Positions 11,940 to 23,448 of a stretch of 64,000 nt of DNA are shown piece by piece. The notes beneath the pieces were generated by a model. That model did no database searches and was not told the origin of the DNA. It saw only the letters and a program-made list of their open reading frames with translations. Location: positions 35,137,956-35,201,955 of the forward strand of contig OX457037.1 of NCBI GenBank assembly GCA_949752735.1, given 5' to 3'. The first letter of the stretch is position 1, and every line of letters begins with the position of its first letter. The DNA is from Lumbricus terrestris. Lineage: Eukaryota > Annelida > Clitellata > Crassiclitellata > Lumbricidae. Made by a program: the position numbers and the translations under genes.

Positions 11940-12257
11940 CATGGGCGGAGACCTAGGGGTGACAGGGGGGACGGTCCCCTTCAATAAAAGCGTTGGGGGA
12001 CGGCCCATGCACATTTGTTCCCCCCCCCCCAATCGTTGAGCGTCAAGACAAAAAAGGTCGTCAACTTTTTTGGCGGCGAAAAATAGAAAATTTCGTCGAG
12101 ATTTGGACGGATGACTAAAAAAAGGTCGTCAACTTTTTTGGCGGCGAAAAAAGACAAATTCGTCGAGATTTGGGCGGATGACTAAAAAAACCATTTCCCG
12201 GAAAACCTCGCGTCTTTCCGCCCCCACCCCAATTCTCGGCCCAGGTCTCCGCCTATG
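11940..12257. mobile_element. MITE, CATGGGCGGAGAC family, copy 2
   Basis: It starts CATGGGCGGAGACCTAGGGG and ends CCAGGTCTCCGCCTATG; flanks TAAAGAAA and TAAAGGAA match 7 of 8. An internal tandem duplication of about 60 bp starts GACTAAAAAAAGGTCGTCAAC (12110) and resembles 12043-12090. A related internal segment is at 36800-36940. Confidence 0.85.
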
Positions 12258-12840
12258 TAAAGGAACAGCGCAGAAAAATCAGAATTTTAAAATACCTGAT
12301 GTCTTCTTTCCTCAGCTTTGCTTCTTTGATTATTTCGAACAATCAGGTGCATAATTTCTGTCGAAAATACCGTTGAAAAGAATCGAAATTTGACTTTTCC
12401 AATGAACATTTCACACGAAACTTTAAAATAAACGCAAGATCACTTTCCACAGAAGACTTCAAATGTTACCATGGTAAGGTAATGACGTCATCGGCAGCCT
12501 ACTCATCGTTAACAATAATTGACGTCTGAATACTTTGCCCAATCACGGGGCCCATGCTGATCACGTTCCTCTCGTGTCCAATCATTTCCTGGAGGTAGGC
12601 TATTATTCCGTATGATCATTGACCAGACGACTACGTGGTCGCGCTATCGTCCACGATTTCAATTAAATTCATGAAGTAGACCTTGTACACAAAGCCTTGA
12701 AATTAATTTCTATTGACGCCAATAAATATAATTTTACACGTTGTCATATCAAATTTTATCCATTCTTTCAATGTGCATTATGATTCATATACAATATAGG
12801 GTTGTGGAATGTGCTATAGGTATATGGCTCTACTGCTTTG

Positions 12841-12978
12841 CAAGGCCGTAGCCAGGGTATTGGGGAGAGGGTGCTTTCTCGATCTTGAACAAGACAACAA
12901 GAAACCAAATAAACTGACTAAGTGCATAAAATTAAGAATCGACCCCCGAAACTCCCCCTCGTTCGATCACGCCACTGT
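12841..12978. mobile_element. MITE remnant with mixed ends
   Basis: The left end CAAGGCCGTAGCCAGGG belongs to the CAAGGC family, but the right end ACGCCACTG belongs to the CAGTGGCG family. No matching flanks are seen. It is either a recombinant or two adjacent truncated copies. Confidence 0.45.
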
Positions 12979-13689
12979 ATTATATTATGCTCAAAGTGAC
13001 CATGGAGATTGTGATGCCATTGCCGATCTCTATAGCCCAGCATTATTTCATCTATATAGTTTCCCCTGCTTTGAGGAGCAATTTAAGTTTCGGGAGGGGG
13101 GAATAAAATGGCCCTTTTGGGCAGACAACAACCGCTCAGCAACACACCGACGACCGACGTCTATTAGGTTACGGTACCGGACACATTTTCTGACGACCTT
13201 TTTTTTAGTATTTTCGTCAAAATTTCACACAAAGCTGCTGTCAATTCCATAGATTGTTTTAAATTCTACACTTTTTAAATTCTGATGACCTTTGTTAGTG
13301 CTTCTATGCTTCACAGCCGAATTCCTCTATACTGTCGAGACGGAAATCTTCGCATGTAGAACCCTGTTGAATTCTTCGGGGGGATGCTGTATATATCCTT
13401 TTTCTGGGGGGGAGTGCAATGCTGCGTATATACATGTGCACAACACCACTCGAATTTTATGGAATTCTCATTCCTGGGGTAACTCCTTCTCCCACGGGAC
13501 GTCTAGATGAAAAAGTGCACTGAAACGAACCAAACGACGTGGCTACTGCTCACTCGATGACATAGCGCCAGTATTAAGTTGGCCTCTCTGACGTGGCTTC
13601 TTACTGTGACACTGAGAATTTCGAAAACTGACTTTGAATTAGGCTACAACGCTTTTCCTGAAGCCACATGCAGTTTCATAAATACCCGT

Positions 13690-13915
13690 CAGTGGCGTGA
13701 ACAAGGGGGGCTTCGGGATGCTTTAAAAAGGTTATTTACCCACTTAAATCAGAAAAAAACAGTTGTTTGTAGTGGCAATTGTTTTTCTTACTTTATTCCC
13801 TTTGTTACTTTATTCCCTTCTTATTTACTGTAATACTGTTGGGTTGGTGTCAGGAAGGGCATCTGGCCAGGCCACAACCCACCGCCCCTATAATAAATTC
13901 CTGGCTACGCCACTG
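13690..13915. mobile_element. MITE, CAGTGGCG family, copy 3
   Basis: The ends are CAGTGGCGTGAACAAGG and CTGGCTACGCCACTG. Flanks ATACCCGT and AGACTCGT match at only part of the 8 positions, so the insertion is old or rearranged. Confidence 0.8.
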
Positions 13916-15058
13916 AGACTCGTGTCATTAACCATAGCCTGTGCATGATACATCGCGTTGGGTGAACATCAAGGCTATCAGAAGTCTCTATTTTTAAGCG
14001 ACAAAGTCCGATGTTCCAAAGACGCGCGTGTCATTATGTTGCAGATAACGATTCAAAGTAGGTATACACCGTGACACACACAAAAATCATCCACTCTTCA
14101 AGTTAATTAACTGAAATCACTTTTTGCAGCAGCACAATGTTTGTAATTTGACATCGCATGAAATAACATTTTATGATATAATTATGACCTGCATCCAACC
14201 TGTTGCGGGTCTTAATTGACTCATAACAGTTCTTAAGTCAAAAGTTCCAGCTACAAAGTTATTAAATAGTATGCATGCATCACATTTTATGTGCTTTTTC
14301 AATACTCTCGGTTGCCTATTCGTTAAACTTTTCGCCACCACTGTATATACAATTGTATATATATACTGAGCTACGTAGCATGCAGAAAGAATATGTAGGC
14401 TATGCGTCAAAATGAGCCTATTATGGCTATGCACAAGAGAAGAACAGAGACATGTCTATGCAATGGGTATGATCTATATCAGGGGTTCTCAACCGGTGTG
14501 TCGCGACACACTGGTGTGTCGCAACTTGACCGGCGGTGTGTCGCGTAACAGTGGTGTGTCGCTGGTGTGTCGCGAAGAATCGGTGTGTCGCGAATTAATA
14601 ATAATGATAATAAATTATCTTCCTTTCTTTTCCAAAATGACACAACGATAATCCTAAATAACATCAGTCTACCAAATTCTCACAGCACACGTCCGTTGTT
14701 CTTGCATTATACACTGACATACTTTACCTACAGGTAATTTAGAAGTTTGAATCGTGTGCTATCCATTGATGTCACTGATTCCCTAATCTGAAAACAGCTC
14801 TATCAGAAGCCACAGACATTGACGAACCAGACAATAAGCTGGCAGATACCACGCTTGCACTTGCTGTGGAACATTTGGATATTCTGTCATTGAAGTTTAG
14901 AAGATAATTTCCATCCTCTTCAGATGCTGATATTAAGAAGACAAGGTGGATGTTGAACCCATTCCTCAGAGAAAACATCAATGGATCAAAATTGAACAAC
15001 AATGAACAGGAAACACTTGTTGAGCTGCAGTGTGATTCCAGAATGAAGGACATGTATA

Positions 15059-16279
15059 CAGGCCCGGCCTTAGGGCAAGGCAAGCGAGGCAGCCGCCTTG
15101 GGCCCCGCGCTTCCAGGGGCCCCGCGTTGCTGACTATAATTTTTTCTTTGTCGAGATTGAGAATGGTTTCATCGTACAACAACTAAGCTTATGCTTGCAG
15201 TCATATTTGTCACGAGAATGTGACAGGGTGATTTTGAAAGATCGAAATTTCTTCACAGCTAGCCTACTTTTTTAGCGTTGGCCTGCTAGCAGAATTTTCT
15301 CCAGAAAATAGTAATTAGGCTAACTCATTTTGCTTCAAATTCGCAAATGGACGTCCGCACTAATTTTTGCAGGAGAGGGCAAAACACAATGATAGTGGTG
15401 ACATTTTTCAGCGAGAGCTTAGAAAATGCAAAGCAGGACATTTAGAACATGGATATTTTCAGAAAGGTGAAAGGTGTCTAAAATAATGTAAATTTACTTC
15501 GTCAATAATTAGCATCATTAGTGCTCTGGCGCAAAGAAATTTGTCAAAAACCAAAACGTAGGCCTCAGTTGTTAAAATATTCTCAATTTTCGGGGCGGGG
15601 CCTCTCTTGCCCCTAAGTGGGGCGCTGATAATTTTGCATTAGCCTACTTAGATAGGCCTAAGCCTACATAAGGTAGTAGGGAAAGTCATCTAATATGGAA
15701 CACTTCATATAAGATGGGACACGCCTATTGCTACCGCTATTCGCAGAGGAAGCCACTGTCAAGTCTAGAGTTGCGAATAACATTAGATAACGTATATTAA
15801 TTAGACTCTACCTATAGCAACTGTTAAATGTGTTAATACTTACGGTGCTGCTGTCTTGATTAATTTTGATTGATAGGCTAATAATTAGGCTATTCATGTT
15901 CGCTGATGCTATTTCACATTATTAAATTTTCCCAATCCGACTTTATGGAAATTATTGTCTTATACTATGGATAGACCTATAGTTGCTAGGTTGGGACATA
16001 TTAGTAATTGTCTTTAATGACAATAATATCGCTTTTTGGAAAAATTGCTATTATTTTAAATGCATCATTTGAAAGTCAAATATGTATAGGCAACACCAGT
16101 GTGGCCTTACCATAAAATAGTGCTATTAATTCAAAAGAAATTTGGGAAACAACGTTAAGTGTCCCATCTTAGGTGACTCTCCCCCCACCAGTGTCGTATT
16201 GCCAGGAAACCAACTGCGTAAATTTACGCTTGAGGACCCGATGCTGCCTTGGGCCCCGCAAACCCTAGGGCCGGGCCTG
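15059..16279. mobile_element. hAT-type element nested in the 14480-16897 element
   Basis: The ends are CAGGCCCGGCCTTAGGG (15059) and CCCTAGGGCCGGGCCTG (16279). They are flanked by CATGTATA (15051-15058) and CATGTACA (16280-16287), an 8-bp duplication with one change. It splits the transposase coding of the host element right after KDMY, and the coding sequence continues on the other side. No transposase is seen inside. Confidence 0.82.
15678..16184. mobile_element. Third-level inverted-repeat element
   Basis: Imperfect inverted ends of about 25 bp lie at 15678-15703 (contains GTCATCTAATATGGAACAC) and 16159-16184 (contains GTGTCCCATCTTAGGTGAC). It sits inside the 15059-16279 element, making three levels of nesting. 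No clear target duplication or coding sequence was found. Confidence 0.5.
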
Positions 16280-17348
16280 CATGTACAAGCAATTATCAAG
16301 AACTCAGCTCTGGTCAAAGACGTACAAGGAAGAACATTACAAATCACTTGCAAGCAAAGCTATCAAGGAGCTGGTTTCCTTTCATAGCTCCTTATCTGAA
16401 CAGGGCTTTTCTCAGATGGTCAACATAAAGAACAAGAATAGGAACAATTAAACTTGTCGGAGGTGCCCTTTCAGCCTGCTTACGAATTGCACTTACAACA
16501 ACTCTGGAACCGTGTTTTAATATGATCCCAAAAAAATTCCAAGAACAAAGATCCCATTAACTGTTATGACTACAAGGTCTTAGTAATTAGGTGACTACAT
16601 TGACGTCGAGTTGTAGAAACGACTATAGATTGGGATCAGAAGAATAATTTAGAATTTTAGAATAATAAAAATTGGAAAGAAATTCAATATAATTATTTTC
16701 ATTTATTTAAAATGTCAGCAGTTTAGCATTTTAAAAGGATAAATAAGTTTGAGAGCAAATTTGAAATAAATAGACATGTTTAACTTTGACACTTTTTATA
16801 TTTTTTCGACATTTACATATGACGATTGAATGGTGTGTCGCCAAATTTGATAGCAAGTTTAAGTGTGTCGCGGGACGAAAAAGGTTGAGAACCCCTGCTA
16901 TAGGCCATCGTGAAGTCTGCTACCTGAAATGTGGTTAAAGCTTGCCGAAAAACGCCATGTTCGTCTCATCGTTCACCTCGATCAAAGGTTCAACTGAAGT
17001 CTTGTGCACTGATTGTAACGCCGCCATGTTTGTACGCTGACAGTGCCAGTCCAAAGCCTGGATAGAGAAGGAGGGCGACATCTTAAGTCATCTTTGCAAT
17101 GGCAGTGTCGTTAAGCAGCAGCATTATGTACATTATGTACATGGGGAGGATGGCATCCGCGTTCACGAAGCCTGGGTCAATCCGGGTGCGCCCTCCCTGT
17201 GAGTAGCTTCGGGGAAACTAAGGATGCCACCAGCTGACCGAATTCAGCCGAATCCCGGTCCACGCTCCAACAAGATCTGGAGCAGCAGCATACGCGAAGA
17301 AGATTATGTACATGTATCTGGTCTCACTTTAAGTCAAAACAGATACGG

Positions 17349-17520
17349 TAGTAATCGTAATCGTAATCGTAAACTCGACATTTGATTGACAAAATGGCGC
17401 TTGCATAGATTGTAATAGGAAGACTTCCGGTGCCCAAAAGAGCGATGTCGCCGAACCAGCTTATTCACAGGCGATTAGGCCTCGATTGATGGCTGCAGAA
17501 TCGAGTCAACAGCGATAGGT
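17349..17520 (-). mobile_element. LINE 3' end fragment next to cytochrome c
   Basis: GTAATCGTAATCGTAATCGT followed by ACTCGACATTTGATTGAC and AACCAGCTTATTCACAGGCG match the LINE 3' end. It ends at the stop codon of the divergent cytochrome c (17521), so it probably forms the gene's 3' UTR. Confidence 0.65.
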
Positions 17521-17666
17521 TCACTTTGATGAATCTTCCAGGTAAGTGATTATATCGGCTCGGTCACTTTCTTTCTGCAATCCAAAGAAGACCATCCTCG
17601 TACCGGGCAGAAACTCGAATGGCTGTCGCAGGAAATCGCATAACGCTTCCTTCGTCCAAATGATGC
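17521..17666 (-). CDS. Divergent cytochrome c paralogue, terminal exon
   Basis: This is the C-terminal exon of the diverged cytochrome c. The acceptor is AAAG|GC at 17667/17666 and the stop TGA lies at 17523-17521. It keeps the axial methionine in PGTRM (Met80 of horse numbering, residue 88 here), Trp59 in IIWTKEAL, Phe82 and the C-terminal helix ITYLEDSSK. The segment before Met80 reads FLRQPFEFLPGTRM instead of the usual [14 protein letters not shown], so Y67F, K72F, K73E, Y74F and K79R are present, and K86 is Gln. The frame is intact and the splice sites are usable, so this does not look like a retropseudogene. The intron of about 1.9 kb contains a complete 868-bp hAT-type element (17947-18814). 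Confidence 0.88.
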
Positions 17667-17946
17667 CTTTGAAAACAAATTCAGAACACGTTTTTTCTTT
17701 CCTTAATATTATTAGATTCAAAATCACACAGCAACGTTCAAATTGATTTTTGTCTCAGAATAAAAATTATTATTATTGTTACAGAAGCACGTTGATGTTA
17801 GAAGACTGCGATAGGCTCGCTTCAGTGATTTCCCCATGACTTAGGTTTTCGGCGATGTATAAATGCAAAATTCATTAGGCTATAACGATTCCACAGATGA
17901 GCACATAAGCAAATAAGTTAGTAAAACTTTCTTTATTACACTATAG

Positions 17947-18814
17947 CAGTGGTTCCCAAAGTGGTGGTCCACGGACCGGCACCGGTCCGCGGAGGTATGA
18001 TCGCCGGTCCGCGGAGAAGAGTTAAAAATAAACAAAATAAACTGTAATTGTTAGTTTATTTGCTTGAAGTTGTGAAATTGTGCGAATAATATTGTTGTCC
18101 AAAATTTATTCAGATTTATGTCTTAATATTTACAAGTTTGAAATAATTCAACGTGCCTTATTTTGACTTAATTGCCAGATGGCGAATTCAAACAATTTAA
18201 ATTTATTCTAAATTTACTAAATTGATGACTGCATGCAGTCAGTTTCGAGCATCGACGTGCTTTCGAACTTATATTTACGCTCATCTATGGTGAGCAATAA
18301 CCTAGTAAACGCCGTATGCAGAATATAAAAAGTTCTAACATAGTGTAAAACTTTTAGTTTAAATATAAACAAAATCTTTGAATAAGCTTAAAATAAAAGA
18401 GCAAACGTAAGCAAACAAATCTGGACAGGTTTTTTTAATAGTAAAAAAACAGCGAATGATCGTGATTGCTCAGAAACTCAGAGCGAAGACGATTCAAAAG
18501 TGGCTTCTTGTTCGAACAACACGTCCAAGGTGAAAAAGAACCGTTAGTTCAAGCGAAAATACGATCCTCAATATCTAAAATATGAATTTATTTCGAGCGG
18601 ACATGCAGCCTTTGCTGCTCGCAATAAATCTTAAACAAATAAAGCATCAAGAACATGTAAATGTAGGCTAATTGTAAATAGCCTTATATTTTAGCCTTTT
18701 TATAACATAGGTCACCTTTGTTTGGCATCGCCATTTAGGCCAAAGTTAGCGGTCCGCGAGCTTCACCAAAAACTTATTGCAGGTCCGCGGCCTACTGAAG
18801 TTTGGGAACCACTG
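17947..18814 (+). mobile_element. hAT element with perfect 8-bp TSD in the cytochrome c intron
   Basis: The inverted ends CAGTGGTTCCCAAAGT and AAGTTTGGGAACCACTG are flanked by identical CACTATAG (17939-17946, 18815-18822). Inside, at about 18450-18600 (+), is a decayed N-terminus of a ZBED-like transposase: Ser/Cys/Asn-rich, then KVKKNR, a stop, and FKRKYDPQYLKYEF. It is a deletion derivative, not coding-competent. It lies in the intron of the divergent cytochrome c. Confidence 0.88.
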
Positions 18815-19023
18815 CACTATAGCAAACCTACAGTAGTTTACAGAAGAAATAAATAGGGTCTAATAGAAAAATTTATTAAATGTAATACAGAGTTCCCAGT
18901 AAAAGCTACTCCCCTACGATTGGAAGCCTACAAGTCCTGGTTATGTCGTTATATAATTTTTTATATTTCACTCGATTAGTCAGACAATGTCACCTGCAAC
19001 CCTTCGGCTGCAAGGCAACGAAC

Positions 19024-19092
19024 ATACCCACTACACCACCGCGGCCCACAAAAAATATATTTTTTTGTGGGCCGCGGTGGTGTAGTGGGTAT
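19024..19092. repeat. Perfect 32-bp inverted repeat made of SINE-head sequence
   Basis: The arms 19024-19055 and 19061-19092 are exact reverse complements with loop TATAT. The right arm reads GGGCCGCGGTGGTGTAGTGG, a tRNA-like A-box start as in SINEs, so two SINE heads appear to be joined head to head. Confidence 0.85.
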
Positions 19093-19601
19093 ATTATGCG
19101 AAGATCACTTTTCTCGAACGCGAAAGGAGTGTCAATCCGTTCTAGTATGCTTTAATTATAAGAATAATTATAGATAAGATGCATTGCCGATTCTATAAAA
19201 TAGGCTAGGCTATCTGCTATAAGACAGTGGAAATCTGAAAACTGAACGAATGTTCACTTATAGCAGGTTATAATACACAGAACTAGAATCGTACTCGCAA
19301 TCATGAATTTATATAGCGCCACTTCAAGATTTCAATAGAATTATACTCCTCAGAGGCGCTCCTGACTTGAAAGCAACAAACCCACAATCAAAGCGAATGG
19401 CTTTCAAACGCTTGCGGAAAATAGGCAAAAGAAAGACGAAGAAGTTCATTAAGGAGACTAGTGCAGGTAACTTATTCCAGAAAGATGAACCAATCACATT
19501 ACAAAAGTGAGGAATAATCCCATTCCACTATTGTAATACTTATTATAGGCCTTTTCATTATTTCGATCGCTGGCCTATAGGAGTATTAGTATAGGGCCTA
19601 C

Positions 19602-19791
19602 CTTTCGTCTTAGCTGCCTCCGTGTAGTAGTAACCCTGTGCCTGGGCCGCACCTCTTCCGACGACGCCGTGAAGATTAGGTCCGAGCATGTGGCGTCCAT
19701 TCTTGGCGACGGTGTGACATTGGGCGCATGATTCCTTGAACAACCGTTTACCCTTCTCGAAATCACCGCTAGGCATCGTCCTCAGATCCAT
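19602..19791 (-). CDS. Divergent cytochrome c paralogue, first coding exon
   Basis: This exon encodes the N-terminal half of a mitochondrial intermembrane-space cytochrome c, including the covalent heme motif CAQCH (residues 22-26 from [10 protein letters not shown]) and GPNLHG. The ATG at 19791-19789 sits in GCCATGG, just after a possible acceptor TTTCAAG, as expected if a 5' UTR intron precedes it. The donor G|GTAGG at 19602/19601 splits a Gly codon in phase 1, the same place as in the second cytochrome c at 32924. Compared with classical cytochrome c (horse numbering) it carries K13S, G23N, K27M, T28L, P44Q and N52A. The heme ligand His18 and the CxxCH are kept. The full protein is 111 residues. 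It is a real cytochrome c by structure, but its electron-transfer partners may differ; a tissue-specific (for example germline) isoform is a guess. Confidence 0.87.
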
Positions 19792-21794
19792 GGCCTTGAA
19801 AGAGGAATCAAGAAACACCGTCAGGTCTGAAGAGTTCGATCACACGTAGGCTACATGCAAAGGATGGATAGGATAATGTACATGTAAAGTAACGTTGTCC
19901 TAAAATGTAAATCTGTCGTTCGCTCTATCCAATTAATCCTCTGTAGGCCTAACTTACCGTGATAATTATCAGGATATAGCCTATACGTTCTCACAAAGTT
20001 TAAAGTTTCTGTGTGACCGAAGCCTAGACAGCTCGACCCCAGATAGCGACTGGCCCATTTAACTATGCATTGGCTAGAGTAACCCCCGAAACCGCCCTAT
20101 GTACCTCGGTGCGAGAGTGCGTGTGGATGGCAGTTCGCAATCTCCCGTGGTGGCTTAAAGATTCTAATCTCGAGCCAACACGGTCCATATAGTAGGTCTT
20201 TAATGTACATAATACGAAACAGTTTAATCAAGACCCCTGCTTTTGAGAGGGAATCCAGGTATCGGGGTTGGGGGGGGGGGGGCGAGGACAAACCAGCGTT
20301 TGGCGGACGTCCACTCGTTGAGACGCATGGTGCGCTGACCAGTGGAAAGTTATTTTAATGTAATTCTGAAGCTCTTGAATGGCATAGGCCATAACAATAA
20401 CGTTCAAAAAAATTATTATAGTATGTAAGCAGGACCCGCTGTGAAAGCTCACGACGCTACTACAACTACTTAGTCAGTTGGTTCGATTGTTTGTCGACTT
20501 GTCAATCAAGATCGGGTAAACCCCGCCCCCCTCCTAAAAAAATCCTGGCTACCGCTTTAGTAGGCCTATAAAATTTATAAATCCTAACTTCGTTCTTATT
20601 AGCAACGAACAATAGAACCTGAGTGACTTCTGCAGTCGCGTAGGCCTATATATAGAGTTGCCCTCGTCCTCGCTTATTTAAAAAACAACGATGCACCATT
20701 ACACAATAGGTCTAGATCATGTCTGCCAATCGCAGACACAATTGTGCGAAGAACGACCGCGACAGCACATGACCCGACGTGTAACAAAGCAAGCACTGTT
20801 ATTCTGGTCAACTACAGCTGAAGACGAAAAAGTAAGTAAGCAAAAATGAGATAGACATCATCGATTCACTAGTTTTAGGTCTGATTCACTTGAAAATGAC
20901 GAGTTTTCAAACGATTTTCACGAACTATAATTAATTAGGCTAGTAGCCTATGCCAACCCAGTAGGACTATACTCAGTTTGAAAGTGAACCTGAAGCAACA
21001 GAAAAATGCAACAGAAAAATGCAAACAGACGAATCCCAGCAAACGAAGGTTTCATTCAATTCATTCAAGAATTTATATAGCGCTTCTTCAAATAAAAATA
21101 ATTGAACGTTGCTCGTGTGGTTTCAGTTGAAGTCATCAGTTGTTCTCTGTTTGCTGATACGTACTGAGTACTCGTGTAGTAGCCTACATTCATTCGTTTA
21201 TCGTTTCCAGTTTTTTTAGCGCCCTTCCATATCCTACCCACCCAGAGTTGCCCCCAGCCCATGAACGCCAATACAAATTAAATTTCAGCAACTTGTAAAA
21301 AGTATTGGCATTATTTCTAGAGAGTATACGCGCATCTCCAATGCTCTGAAGTCCATTCCAAGTGGATGGGCCAACAATCGAGAATACCGAATGTCAGCGA
21401 AACAGTTCAGGGCTTTTTAAACGTGCAGTTCTACACAAAATGTGCAGTTGCAAATGCATATACAAGTGCAGTTGTAAAAGCAGTTAAGGCTATGTGCAGT
21501 GGAAATCATTAGAAAAGGTAATTGCAGGTCGGTTTACGACGGAAGAAGGACTTGTGCACAGGGCCGTTTTATGGTCATTGTAGGCCCTAGGCACTTTTGC
21601 ATATTAATCTATTCGTAGGCCCCTATGGCCTATCCAACTGAACTCTGTATTAATTCAAATTGCAACACATTTGCATTATTAACATTATTTCTTAAAATTA
21701 TGCTGAACCATATTTTGTGAACGCAACACTACATGAAAGATTCAATTCTTTTCTTGACAGAACTTTATCAACTGAATCTTGAAATAATGATTAG

Positions 21795-21977
<183 letters not shown>

Positions 21978-22081
21978 CACCATGAGCCAAATGCTCGTAT
22001 GATGCTCGTAGGTGTCCAATGTCAACTTCGTATTCTTCTTCCAATCGCCTCTGTCCTGGGCCAGGTGGAACAGCTTTTGTA

Positions 22082-22543
22082 GTGAGTCATCACACCAGTC
22101 CTCTACGTCCTACGTTTATTAGAGCAAAGGCATTAATTGAGATATATCCATGTGATCTAGAAGAAGCATTTATTGACGAATTTCTTTTGTTTTCTCGAAT
22201 GTTTGCAGACAAAAAATCTGTAGGCCTAGCTGAAATGATTAGGTCACAAATGGCTGACAAGCTGGTCTCCAGTTTTCCAAATGTCAATATTGCTTTTCGA
22301 ATTTATCTTTCTATTTTTGGAACAAGTTGTGAAGGTGAACGTTCTTTTTCGAAATTGAAAATTATCAAAAATTACCTTCGGTCAACGATGGGACAGGCAC
22401 GATTATCCTCCCTTGCATTACTTTCAATTGAAAACGTCTTGATGCGAGAAATGACATATGAAGACGTTATAAGCGATTTCGCGAATGCAAAGAGCCGCAA
22501 AGTTAACATAATAATAATTATAGCTTACTGTTTCATTAGCTAA
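22082..22543 (+). pseudogene. hAT transposase dimerisation domain fragment
   Basis: The open frame encodes the C-terminal hAT dimerisation region: FPNVNIAFRIYLSIFGTSCE, GERSFSKLKIIKNYLRSTM, RLSSLALLSIENVL and DVISDFANAKSRKV. ERSFSKLKIIKNYLRSTM is a signature of the KIAA1586/ZMYM-like hAT transposases of animals. The catalytic part upstream is missing, replaced by the TCA array and unrelated sequence, so the product cannot be an active transposase. Confidence 0.82.
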
Positions 22544-23205
22544 CTCTAGCCTTAAAAAAGTTAAAGTTAGCTCGTTAAAATTAAATTTGCAAGTTTTCGT
22601 TTTCTGTTTGTTTTTCCGGTCATCGACCAATCACTGCATCTATTTTAAAACATTTTTTTCCAGGATTTCGAAGGCCCCTGGTAAGTTCGTAGGCCCTAGG
22701 CACAGTGCCTACTGTGCCTATTGGATAAGACGGCCCTGCTTGTGCATTGAAAACTAAGCAGGAAGGTGAAAATAATAAAACAAGTTTCAAGTCGATGACA
22801 AAAAATCATCAGTTTTTTTGTCGCTGACTTGCGAAATTTCTTGGGAAAATTTTCAGAAACGACGTTAAATTTTCGCCAAACAAAGCCACACTAAAAAAAC
22901 TTCCTGGCTGCAGTGCAGTTCTACAAATTTCTTTAAAAAAGTTCTGGAACAGTTAGTCCTTAGGCCCGCACATAGTCAGCATACTTATAGCTGATTCAAA
23001 GCCCATAGGACGTCAGCAACGTAAAAATACATGTAGGCCAGGACCGGGCCGGACCGCGTATAGGCCTACATGTTTCTCTGTAGGCTATATAGGCAATAAG
23101 GCATAAGCTTACATCATTTATGTAGGCCTATGTATGTATATGTGTGTGCATCTGCATGAATGTCTGCATATACAAATTACTGATGAATATCTAATAAAAT
23201 TAACC

Positions 23206-23207
<2 letters not shown>

Positions 23208-23252
<45 letters not shown>
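23208..23252. repeat. (AC)n microsatellite
   Basis: A pure AC run, followed by a cluster of TAGGCCTA words. Confidence 0.95.
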
Positions 23253-23254
<2 letters not shown>

Positions 23255-23448
23255 AGGCCCTATAGGCCTATACATTTATGAAAATTTCCCTTAACACGGG
23301 CGAGGTAGAATTCTGCAATTTGAGATACAATATGTCAAGTCAATGTAGGCCTACTCTATTCCCCTCTCGCTTTATCCCCACAGGTCTTTTCACTTGGAAC
23401 TGAAAACATTGACCTGAGTTAACGGATTTGACCTACCGAGTTTGTTTT

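Larger units (their letters stand above)
11426..12357 (-). repeat. Three diverged direct repeats with splice-like borders
   Basis: Copies 11426-11489, 11607-11676 and 12296-12357 (minus strand) start after CTAG/CCAG/ACAG with AAAGTC or AAATTA and end CATCAG or ACCAG before GTATNT. They look like duplicated mini-exons. Individually copies 1 and 2 are open in one frame, but joining them or copy 3 gives stops, so coding is unlikely. Confidence 0.5.
12360..14470. other. Unassigned DNA apart from two MITE entries
   Basis: Outside 12841-12978 and 13690-13915 I see no supported feature. The frame at 12809-13252 covers a MITE end and is not a gene. Confidence 0.4.
14480..16897 (+). mobile_element. 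hAT transposon relic with ZBED5-like transposase remains
   Basis: The inverted ends CAGGGGTTCTCAACC (14480) and GGTTGAGAACCCCTG (16897) each carry the subterminal word GTGTGTCGCG; flanks share CTATA but not a clean 8-bp TSD. Plus-strand remains of a ZBED/FAM200-type hAT transposase include a decayed stretch around 14790-15050 (DNKLADTTLALAVEHLDILS, then WMLNPFL and ELQCDSRMKDMY). After a nested element, the hAT C-terminal block SEQGFSQMVNIKNKNRN follows at about 16390-16450. Stops and frameshifts break it, so it is inactive. Confidence 0.8.
18823..21540. other. DNA around the divergent cytochrome c first exon
   Basis: It holds the palindrome at 19024-19092, the coding exon at 19602-19791 and short SINE-tail matches near 19306 and 21062. 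No 5' UTR exon for this gene could be chosen. Many TAGGCCTA words are present. Confidence 0.4.

Noticed and set aside
12809..13252. 147-codon plus-strand frame
   Set aside because: Covers a MITE remnant at 12841-12978 and changes character afterwards; no motif.
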